A DNA stretch of 23,502 bases from Chara braunii (taxonomy: Eukaryota > Streptophyta > Charophyceae > Charales > Characeae): contig BFEA01001126.1 in the NCBI GenBank assembly GCA_003427395.1, forward strand, positions 137,214-160,715. Reading direction: 5' to 3'. Within the stretch, counting starts at the first letter, position 1; the number at the start of each line of letters is the position of its first letter. The notes under the pieces are model-generated. The model saw only the letters and a list, made by a program, of their open reading frames with translations, was not told where the DNA came from and searched no databases. Shown here piece by piece: positions 17,030-23,502 of the stretch. The position numbers were made by a program, and so were the translations under genes.

Positions 17030-17256
17030 AAGAGGCTGCTCTTGCCAATGCCAAAACGTGCCAGACCCTGGCGTTGAAGTTCAAACAAAGGTTGTCTTGA
17101 AAACAGGCCCAAAATGGCCTGTGCTAAAACCTTGGTCTGATGCCTAAGTTTCAGGGCAGGTCGATCTTATGAGGGCCTGAAAATGGCCCTCCGTTTCAAG
17201 CTGAAAAGACTCAGGGCATGTAAGCCCTTGTTTCAGGCTTTCAGGCTGATACCACA

Positions 17257-17269
17257 CTCCCCCCTCCTT
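17257..17269 (-). promoter_or_regulatory. Polypurine tract of element 2
   Basis: The minus strand reads AAGGAGGGGGGAG and abuts the LTR start TGTGGTATC. Purine content and position fit the plus-strand primer. Confidence 0.85.
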
Positions 17270-17289
17270 GAAGGTACGAGCTTACCTGC

Positions 17290-17500
17290 GAGGGTGAAGC
17301 TGTCTGTTGGAGGGAGGGACTGAAGTCCGGGTGGGAGGTTGTGCAGCTTCCGTGGCTAGCCGTTTTTTCTCATAATTAGCATAGATCTCTGGTGCGAGGC
17401 ATGCAAAGTTGCCCGGGAAATCCATCACGTGTCGCCGCGGTCGCACCACTTGAATGTGACTTTGTACTGCACAAGCTTGTTGTCGTGCTTGCGATGCGTG
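17290..17500 (-). pseudogene. Chromodomain remnant of element 2
   Basis: The integrase frame runs into QEVDRIITHRKHDN and VQYKVTFKWCDRGDT, the first half of a chromodomain with YKVTFKW in place of YLVKWKG. A TGA stop follows at about 17425. In the next frame, coding continues with FPGNFACLAPEIYANYEKKR and ends shortly before the polypurine tract. The join looks like a small deletion or shift in the second half of the domain. The role in the family is chromatin targeting of integration; this copy is broken. Confidence 0.6.
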
Positions 17501-18640
17501 ATGATGCGGTCGACTTCCTGATGACCATCCATGGAAGGAGGGTCCTGCGATCGACGGCCCGGGAAGCCGTCACTCTTGGCTGGTGTATATGTGGCCAGCT
17601 TGGAGGCGTGGAAAACCGGGTGCACCGTGAGATGCGGCGGGATTTCGATCACAAAGGAGGGGCCATCGGGCTCATCGCCCGCGGCTGATGTGACGGGCCA
17701 TGGTCCAAACCACTTTGGGAGTAGCTTGCGGGACACATCTTGTTCAAGCACAAACTCCCCCGTGGAGACCCAAACAAGGTCGCCGGTGCGGACAGGGCAT
17801 GGCACGCGATGCCTGTTAGTTTGATGTTGCATATGGACTTGAGCCTTTTGCATGTTGGCGCGGGCTTTAGCCAGCAAGTCCCTATACTTCCGAACGAAGG
17901 TGGGAGAATAAGCGGCGTCAATGTCGACAGTCCTCGGAAATGGAAGATCAGCGAAGATACAACCTTTCTTGCCACCGTGGTGCAACTCAAATGGAGTCAC
18001 GCCGATCGCCGGGTGCAACGAAGTGTTGTAGGCGAATTCGATGTCGGGGAGGCGGTCCACCCAATCCTTCTGATCCGTACTGATGAGCATGCGAAGCATT
18101 ACTTGAGCGGTCTGGTGTGCCCGCTCCGTCTGCCCGTCCGTTTGCGGATGTCGAGCCGAACTTGGTTTCATCTCGGTGCCGGACTCTTTCATGAGGGAGG
18201 TCCAAAATGCCGACATAAAACGAGTGTCGCAGTCGCTGACGATGTCTTCCAGAACGTCGTGGCCGCAAATCCAGCCGGTGTGTAAGAGGTGCACAAGTTC
18301 AGGAATCGTGGCGTAGTACTTGCAAGGAAGAAATCGTGCGCACTTGCTCAATTGGTCAACGACCGTGAGAATGTCATCGTGCCCGAAGCGGTCACGGGGG
18401 AACGGGCCGGTAACGTCCATAGCAATAGAGAGCCCGGGTTCCCACGGAATAGGCAACGGGCGTAACTCGCCGTAGGGGTTGCGATTGCGGGGTTTGCTTC
18501 GTCGGTAAACTTCGTAAGAGTCGCAATACCGAGTGACATCGATAATGATGTCGGGCCACCGGAATCGTTGCCGAAGTCTCAAGTCGTGGTACTCACCGAG
18601 GAGGCGAGTCCGTAAGCGACGGTCGTGTAAGGCGCATAGT
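17500..18640 (-). pseudogene. Integrase of Ty3/gypsy element 2
   Basis: A 385-codon open frame (17425-18582) contains a full DD(35)E core. Asp56 lies in AMDVTGPF, Asp117 in IVSDCDTRF and Glu153 in HPQTDGQTER, with exactly 35 residues between the last two. The C-terminal part has DLVWVSTGEF, KLLPKWFGPWPV and VHPVFHASKL. The N-terminal zinc motif is ruined. The segment around GEYHD runs straight into LRLRQRFRWPD, lacking the stretch that normally holds the second His. The expected CxxC reads YCDSYEVYRR, with Tyr at both expected Cys positions, each explained by one G-to-A change. The catalytic core is thus better preserved than the DNA-end-binding domain. The open frame begins after the damaged zinc region. 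Confidence 0.85.
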
Positions 18641-18651
18641 AAGTCCTTGCC

Positions 18652-19867
18652 TCATGAGTGAAGAAGCAAGTAGCCATCGACGACGCGATAGTGGCTGGCC
18701 GGCGGGTGATCCGAGGATAGTTGCTCGTAGAGCGTGGTGTATTCCGGATCGGACTTGTATGCTCGCACAAAATGCTGATGAAGGGCGTCGTCGAAACTGA
18801 ATGCGTGGTGAGTCAATGCGCAAAGATCTGATCTTCGCGAGAGAGCATCCGCGGCTCGGTTGGAGAGGCCCAAAATGTGTTTCGGTGTGAAGTCGAACTG
18901 ATCGATGAAGTGCATCCATCGAGCAATCGTGTTGCTCACCGCGTCGTGCATCTTGTAGTAGGTCAATGGGTTATTATCCGTTGCCCAAGTGAACCTACCC
19001 GAGGAGGAAGTGTCGCCAACGCTTGAGTACCGTGACGAACGCGAGCAACTCCTTCCGCGCATCATCAACCGAGTTGATGGAAGGCACCTTTTGGCTGAAG
19101 TACTAAACCGGATGCCAGTCTACTCTGTCAAGCTGTTCCAAAACTGCACCCATGCCGTAGCCGAAAGCGTCCGTAGTCACTCTCGGAGGCAAGGTGGGAT
19201 CGTAGATACTCAAGACGGGAGCGAGGAGCAATGCCGTCTTCAATTTATGGAACGAACTGTGGACTTCGTCGGTGAACTGGAAGGGCACCTTTGGAGACTG
19301 CAATCTTGACAAAGGCGCGGCGATCCGTACCCGGCCAATCCCATAAAAGATCGGACTTCCGTGGTGTTGGTTGGTTCCGGCCAGTCTTGAATGACCTTGA
19401 TCTTTTCCGCGAGCGGACGGATGCTTTGTGACGTCACAAAGTGGCCCAAGTACTTGAGCTCTTGCTGCGCAAATTCGCACTTGGCTCGGTTGGCCTCGTA
19501 CTTGGCCGTACATAGCCGGTCCAAGACATCGCGTAGATGCACGATGTGCTCGTCCAAATTCTGGCTATATACCAAGATGTCATCGAGGTAGATGAGCACG
19601 AACCGGTCCAACATGTCGCGAAACTCCGTTGTCATTGCCGCTTGGAAGGTGGCCGGGGCATTCGTGAGGCCGAATGGCATTACGACCGACTCGAAGTGCC
19701 CGTACCGTGTCTTGAACACGGTTTTGTATCAATCTCTTGGATGGATCTCGAGCTGGTGGCAACCGGCCTTGAGGTCCAACTTGGAGAAATACTTGCATCG
19801 CCCAAGCGTTCGAGGAGATCGTCGATGCGTGGGAGCGGACCGGCATTCTTAACTATTTGAGCATTAA
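18652..19867 (-). pseudogene. RT palm/thumb and RNase H of element 2, distal to the nested insertion
   Basis: Directly after the TTAA at 19864-19867 the minus strand resumes RT coding with NAQIVKNAGPLPRIDDLL. A one-base frame change near 19795 and a TGA stop near 19730 follow. The frame 19240-19719 then carries VMPFGLTNAPATFQAAM, the catalytic YLDDILVYS and LKYLGHFV. Another shift at GLAGY leads into the frame 19103-19513 with RNase H (RVTTDAFGYGMGAVLEQ, first catalytic Asp). A TAG stop comes before YFSQKVP, then a further shift to 18652-19068 with TDNNPLTYY (third Asp) and AADALSRRSD, the usual end of the RNase H linker. The YxDD and the RNase H Asp residues are intact. The breaks make a functional product impossible as read. 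Confidence 0.85.
19864..19867. repeat. TTAA target site copy, left
   Basis: TTAA immediately flanks the inverted end ACCACTCGTACCTC. A second TTAA lies at 20664-20667. Confidence 0.75.
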
Positions 19868-19874
19868 ACCACTC

Positions 19875-19956
19875 GTACCTCCGCCAGTGTTGGGAAATTA
19901 GGGAAAACCCGAAAAAGTGGACGTTTTCCCATTTTCCCGGAAGAGTTCGGAGGTAC
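19875..19956. repeat. Foldback hairpin at the left end of the nested transposon
   Basis: GTACCTCCG (19875-19883) pairs exactly with CGGAGGTAC (19948-19956). Between them, GGGAAATTAGGGAAAAC (about 19892-19908) is nearly complementary to GTTTTCCCATTTTCCC (about 19923-19938). The left terminal 89 bases can thus form a two-part stem. Confidence 0.75.
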
Positions 19957-20212
19957 CACAGGCTCGACATCAGCTGTATTTCCCATTACCAGAAAAATAA
20001 AACAGAGAAGAAGAGAAAGGAAGAACGTCGGGGAAGGCCGTGAAGGAGATGTGCTCACATCAGAACTCAAAGGAACGCATCTGCCCAGAGACATAGCCAA
20101 TTTCGTTTTTTGTATGCGTTTTGCTTTCTTTTTTTGGTGATCCGCGTTTAGTGCCCTGCCAACGAGAGGCAACGCGCATTCCACGGGCAGCTGGCACTTT
20201 GCAACGGGGGGC

Positions 20213-20545
20213 GCATTCTCACTCGTATTCCAGATTCTGTATCCAGCTGCTTTCACGTCCAAAGTGTTGCTGCTTTTTTGTTTTCTTTTTCTTTCTTTTT
20301 TTTCTGTCGTCGTGATTGCAGTAGGGCTGCAATGGCCGTTGGGAGGGCATACTGTCACAGGTACTCCAGATTCTGTATCTAGTTGCTTTCACGTCCAAAG
20401 AGTTGTTGCTGAATTTTTGTTTTTTTTCTTTTGTTTGTTCCTGCTGCCGTGATTTCAGCAGAGCTGTAACGCTCGTTGAAGGTGCATACTCTCACATGTA
20501 CCCCAAAATCTGCATCCGATTGCTTTCACTTCCCTAGCGTAGTTG
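20213..20545. repeat. Three imperfect tandem copies of a unit of about 135 bp in the nested transposon
   Basis: Units start at GCAT in 20213, 20347 and 20484, giving periods of 134 and 137. Each has a CTCACT/GTCACA/CTCACA-type word, then CCAGATTCTGTATC (CCAAAATCTGCATC in the third) and GCTTTCACGTCC (CACTTCC in the third). The first two also have a T-rich run and GTGATT.CAG.AG.GCTG. The third is truncated. Confidence 0.85.
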
Positions 20546-20663
20546 ATTTTTTTAAGTTTTTTTTTGAAGCATAAAAGAAAACACAATGGGACCCAGGCTC
20601 GACAACTTTTGGTGCGCAATGAAATTCTGGGTTGGCAAAACCAGGCTGTGAGGTACTAGTGGT

Positions 20664-20667
20664 TTAA
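20664..20667. repeat. TTAA target site copy, right
   Basis: TTAA directly follows the inverted end ACTAGTGGT and precedes the resumed RT sequence. Confidence 0.75.
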
Positions 20668-21214
20668 GCTTACGATAGTCAATGCATAAGCGCAGCTCCT
20701 TGTCCTTCTTCCGAACGAAGAGAACGGGTGCACCGTAGGGCGAGCAGCTAGGGCGAATCCAGCCCTTGTCAATGAGGTCATCAAGTTGCGTTCGAAGCAC
20801 TTCGAGTTCCTCCTCGCTCATGCGGTAAACACATCCACGCGGAGGTACGGCCCCGTCTTCGAGGATGATCTCGTGACGAATTGGCCGTTTCGGTACGATT
20901 CCGGTGGGGGCTTCAAAGACGTCGCCATAGGAGTAAAGAAGCTGTACAATGAGTGGATCCGGTGGCTGTTCCGCCACTGGCTCGTCGGGAGGAGGGAGGG
21001 CGTGCAAGAAACAAATGCCCATTTCCTCCACGTCGTTCCGTGCGATGGAGTTGCGAATGCTTGCCGCGGAGGCCACGTGACAACCAATCAAGGGGTGAGG
21101 TGGGGGGACCGTACATGGCACAAGTACCCCATTCCGGTCATGAACATGAACGGTACGACGGTAGAAGTTCACAGGGTGGTCCTCGCTGCGGAGCCACGAC
21201 ATGCCCAAAATCAT
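20664..21214 (-). pseudogene. RT N-terminal part of element 2, cut by the nested insertion
   Basis: The open frame beginning at 21214 starts with MILGMSWL, the closing motif of the protease. It runs through a linker (IVQLLYSYGDVFEAPTG) into RT fingers: VYRMSEEELEVLRTQLDDL, GWIRPSCSPYGAPVLFVRKK and LRLCIDYRKL. It then enters the inserted transposon at 20664, where the reading continues only into unrelated transposon sequence. This stretch has no stop or frameshift, unlike the rest of the element's pol. That suggests the RT reading was in good order at least locally when the insertion occurred. Confidence 0.88.
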
Positions 21215-21560
21215 GTCGAACTATGTGTCCAATATGTCAAAGGACACGACCTCGCGTGCATGTGGCGCGAAGTACACAGGGACGGAGTCAACACACTGGT
21301 CAATGGACTTGTGCGTACGACCGTCGGCCAACGTGACTTGCATGGGTGCAATTTCCTTCGAACGCGCGGCCCAAGGCTGGCGCGCGTCATGAAGTCTTAG
21401 CTGATGTAGTTGCGAGTAGCTCCACAATCAATCAAGGCGCTGCAGGTCGCCTTCCCAATCTGAATGCGGACGTAGAGTAATGGTGCGTCGATGTTATTTT
21501 TCCGTTGCGTGGCGTACTCGCGGTCAATCTTCGCAATGTACTCGCGAAGGTCAACAACCG
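21190..21560 (-). pseudogene. Aspartic protease of element 2
   Basis: The frame 21397-21966 ends with APLLYVRIQIGK, TCSALIDCGATRNYIS and then TAA. DCGAT is the catalytic Asp motif (D-[CST]-G-A). After the stop a shifted frame (21221-21427) holds APMQVTLADGRTHKSID and DSVPVYFAPHARE, the middle strands of a retropepsin. It ends at a TAG just before the closing FDMILGMSWL. The fold is recognisable along its length, with two stops and one frameshift. The catalytic motif is intact, in contrast to element 1, where the break falls in the same motif. Confidence 0.8.
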
Positions 21561-22019
21561 CTACTCCGTCTTCCATCAACGGAGCTGGTGCTGCAGCGTG
21601 CAAGTAGTTGCGTAGTTCCGCCATTAGGGCGTTGCAATGCGGCTTCGGCAAGGAGCCAGATGCGGGAAGAGGCATCCATTGGAAGTCCTCCGGTGTCAAT
21701 GGGTCGAGGTCCTCAAGTCTAGACCACACCGACGAGTCCCCGAGTAATGTTGGCGAGGATTCTGGTTCACTTGGCGATGGTGCTGAAGTCGCGCACGCAT
21801 ACGACTCTTGCACGTGGAGAGGTTGGTCCAACGGCGGGACCAGCTGGACAACATAGTCTTCATAACCTTCGTGAAGACTGGCGACATACGCATGTTCCCC
21901 AGACGTGGAGGAGNGAAGACTGGCGACATACGCATGTTCCCCAGACGTGGAGGAGGTTGTTAGCAAGGCAACCGTGTCCGGCGGAGTAGGAAGTGGAGTC
22001 GCCTCACTTCCCGCGGACC
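21561..22019 (-). other. Gag-protease linker of element 2
   Basis: The minus-strand frame covering 21561-21870 is Ser/Pro/Glu-rich (ATSAPSPSEPESSPTLLG) and then moderately hydrophobic (LMAELRNYLHAA) up to the protease. It contains the N-joined duplication at 21873-21955. No separate domain is recognised. Confidence 0.5.
21873..21955. repeat. 41-bp direct repeat around a single N (probable assembly join)
   Basis: The 41 bases at 21873-21913 and those at 21915-21955 are identical and separated by one N, the same pattern as at 12445-12537. It falls in coding sequence and adds 42 positions to the frame. Confidence 0.88.
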
Positions 22020-22485
22020 TCAGTTTCCCGAGCTTTGCCGTGGACAGACGTCTTCTTTGCCTTTGTCAGGGCATTGCGACGTCGTGTGCTTGGTGTTGTT
22101 GCACCAGTAGCAACAGTTCCACCTAAGGCGGAGCTTGTATTGCTCCTCCGTGAGGCTGAACTTCTTCCACGGCTCATTCGGCTGTCCGGCTTCCGTTGTT
22201 AACGCAGATTTCGCCTTTTTCTTCTTGTTGTTGCATCGTGGCGGAAGGGCGTTGACTTCGTCTCCTTCACTAGACTCACGAGTCAGTGCTGGTCGTCCTC
22301 TTGTCCATTGCATTGGACAAGCGACTTGCTGCAGCCGCGGGCCTTTGCCTTTTTCCACAAAATTTTGTTGGCTTCGCCGCTCATTGGCGGCCCGCCGATT
22401 TGTTTGGATTACTTTGTGCGCCTTATCCACGATCTGGTCAAAGTCTGTTTACAGGCTGCGCTCCCAAAGGGCCGTGCTCAACGCG
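22020..22485 (-). pseudogene. Gag nucleocapsid region with intact CCHC knuckle, element 2
   Basis: The frame 22020-22430 is rich in Lys, Arg and Gln (NNKKKKAKS) and contains C-Y-W-C-N-N-T-K-H-T-T-S-Q-C near its end, an exact C-x2-C-x4-H-x4-C zinc knuckle. Just upstream, FDQIV-DKAHKVIQ is preceded by a TAA stop near 22450 that separates it from the capsid part. Knuckles of this type bind the element RNA during packaging. The knuckle of this older-looking element is intact, whereas that of element 1 has lost a Cys. Confidence 0.8.
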
Positions 22486-23388
22486 TCAACTGACCGCTGG
22501 AAGAATTCGCGACGAAGATGTACGAATAGTATGTCCAGATTGGGAATCGTCACGAGTTTCTGCCATTCGGTTAGCCATTCGCGTGTTGGCTGGCTGCCTT
22601 GGTGCATGCTGAAGATCCAGTTCACGCCTTTTGCCTTGAGCGTCGTCGACGATGAAGCGTTTCCGCCACTTCTCGGTCATGGCCTTCCAAGTGATCTTGG
22701 TGTAAAGCTTAGCGATATCGACACCTTCGGTTTGAGCCAGGTGGTTGAGCCACACTTGGCTGGCACCGGTGCTGCAGAGGTAAAGCGCTGAGATCTTCGA
22801 CTCTGGCGGGACCAAGTGGATGGAGAGCTCATTGGTGAACCCTTGCCACCAACTTATGGGGTCCACCTTGTGGTAGTCATCAAATTTGTCGATGTTGAAC
22901 TTCGACATCTTGAATTGTTTCGACGTCAGGCTGTTGCAGGTCCCGGTTGGTTGCTGCTGCAGCTGACGCAGATCCGCTTGCAGGGCGGCTATTTGCTGGC
23001 TGATGGTCGCCGGTTGTCGGAAACTGTTCAAATTTTCGACGAGCGCTTCTAGGTGATCCATTCGTTCTTCCAGCTCGCGGATCGGTGGATCAATGCTTAA
23101 CGATGCCGTGTGCCTGTGCGGCACGTCATCCTTCTCCAACACGTCAAGGCGGGCATGGAGGCTCTTGAGAGTCTCCTCATACTCAGCAATGGTATGTGCC
23201 TGCCGAGCCAGCTCCACTTGTTGCCAATTACAAGCGAGGATGACTTGGTGCATCATGTTGGTGAGGACTGACTTGGTCTGCTCCTCCGCAGTTGGTTCCG
23301 TCGTCTCCGCCGGATCAACATTCCATGCTTGGAGTGCGGCGGTATGAGCGGCTTCCTGCTGCATGTTACATGCTGAAAGCCTACACAC
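22486..23388 (-). pseudogene. Gag N-terminal and capsid region, element 2
   Basis: This 300-codon frame starts at 23388 with MCRLSACNMQQEAAHTAAL. It has a predicted coiled coil (EYEETLKSLHARLDVLEKDD, then IRELEERMDHLEALVENL and IAALQADLRQLQQQ), followed by a retrotransposon Gag-type domain. That domain reads SKFNIDKFDDYHKVDPISWW, LSIHLVPPESKISALYLCST and VWLNHLA, then WKAMTEKWRKRF. The last part (after about residue 255) reads as out-of-frame sequence, so a frameshift lies near 22625. I keep 23388 as the possible start because no Met-containing open frame precedes it, but the true start could be downstream at MQQEAAH. Gag assembles the cytoplasmic particle. Confidence 0.75.
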
Positions 23389-23502
23389 GGGCCCCTCACG
23401 GGACCCGAGGTTGGAATAGGGCCCCCAGGTCGCGTCACCGCAACCTGAAGGCCCTATGGCATTTTTACTTGGGCCTGCATCAGAAAAACGCCAGCTTTAG
23501 AT
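23389..23502 (-). other. Leader of element 2, running out of the window
   Basis: This is sequence upstream of gag. A GC-rich near-palindrome at 23388-23407 (CGGGCCCC..GGGACCCG) could form a short hairpin at the gag start. No PBS or LTR end is present before the window stops. Confidence 0.5.

Larger units (their letters stand above)
16561..17256 (-). repeat. 3' LTR of Ty3/gypsy element 2, outer border tentative
   Basis: The inner border is firm. The minus strand starts TGTGGTATCAGCC directly after a polypurine tract (17257-17269). The outer border is tentative at TGTAGATACTGAG (16561, plus strand), chosen because it begins TG and partly mirrors the inner end. The partner LTR lies beyond the window, so this cannot be confirmed here. 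The LTR contains a long CT microsatellite and a good TATA box inside a GC-rich dyad. Confidence 0.6.
19868..20663. mobile_element. 796-bp non-autonomous DNA transposon with TTAA target sites, nested in RT
   Basis: The insert begins ACCACTCGTACCTC and ends GAGGTACTAGTGGT, inverted repeats matching at 13 of 14 positions. It is flanked on both sides by TTAA. Taking out the insert plus one TTAA rejoins the RT codons on either side (CIDYRKL and NAQIVKNAG) in one frame with one TTAA left, so the ends are fixed by the interrupted gene itself. TTAA duplication is the hallmark of piggyBac-type transposition, and some other cut-and-paste groups use overlapping TWA or TTAA sites. The piggyBac consensus start CCY is not seen. 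No transposase is encoded. Internally it has a foldback hairpin at the left end, three imperfect copies of a unit of about 135 bp, and several T-rich runs. Which autonomous partner moved it is unknown. Confidence 0.8.
16561..23502 (-). mobile_element. Ty3/gypsy (chromodomain-type) LTR retrotransposon, element 2, partial and decayed
   Basis: On the minus strand a leader, gag with a CCHC knuckle, protease, RT, RNase H, integrase, chromodomain remnant, polypurine tract and 3' LTR follow in Ty3/gypsy order. The 5' LTR and PBS lie past the window end. Decay is heavier than in element 1. There are stops or frameshifts in every domain except the N-terminal RT piece, a deletion in the integrase zinc region, and a 796-bp DNA transposon nested in the RT (19868-20663). 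Its LTR shows no obvious similarity to that of element 1, so it is a different family. Confidence 0.88.

Noticed and set aside
17740-18285. 181-codon plus-strand frame
   Set aside because: It is the antisense shadow of the element 2 integrase, which has full catalytic motifs on the other strand.
20786-21400. 204-codon plus-strand frame
   Set aside because: It is antisense to the protease and RT of element 2 and has no domain of its own.
22135-22791. 218-codon plus-strand frame
   Set aside because: It is antisense to Gag of element 2, whose zinc knuckle and Gag motifs are clear on the minus strand.

Overview
The window looks like repeat-dominated nuclear DNA from a large plant or green-algal genome. 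The coding remnants (two chromodomain-type Ty3/gypsy retrotransposons and an L1-type LINE) and the abundant GAA, CT and GAT microsatellites fit a streptophyte. A charophyte such as Chara is my best guess from the style of the elements, but this is inference from memory, not a database result. I found no intact host gene, no tRNA or rRNA gene and no CRISPR array. Nearly every open reading frame is a piece of a decayed transposable element or a by-product of simple repeats.

Layout: (1) 1-2414 is unassigned low-complexity DNA: a C-rich segment, a long GAT-triplet region and a degenerate tandem repeat. (2) 2423-2736 is a small non-autonomous DNA transposon with 12-bp terminal inverted repeats and a perfect 8-bp target duplication (hAT-like), containing a T35 tract. 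(3) 3018-12981 is a structurally complete Ty3/gypsy element on the minus strand. It has two LTRs of about 1.4 kb, a primer-binding site matching initiator tRNA-Met, a polypurine tract, gag, protease, RT, RNase H, integrase and chromodomain, and a 4-bp GTAG target duplication. Its genes are broken by frameshifts and stops. (4) 12986-14150 is unassigned, with one weak candidate exon on the minus strand. (5) About 14165-16330 is a 5'-truncated L1-type LINE on the plus strand, with endonuclease remnants and a 307-codon uninterrupted RT. (6) About 16561 to the window end is a second, more decayed Ty3/gypsy element on the minus strand. Its 3' LTR, polypurine tract, pol and gag are present, and its 5' LTR lies beyond the window. 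(7) Inside the RT of this second element, 19868-20663 is a nested 796-bp insertion flanked by TTAA on both sides. It has 14-bp inverted ends and a foldback hairpin.

In each retroelement the parts would have worked as one retrotransposition cycle: LTR promoter to RNA, gag particle, priming at the PBS, RT and RNase H synthesis, then integrase with chromodomain targeting. Neither copy can now make a full polyprotein as read. The most unusual objects are the two small DNA transposons defined by exact target duplications. Two single-N positions (12491 and 21914) are each flanked by exact direct copies of 46 and 41 bp, and look like assembly joins rather than biology.
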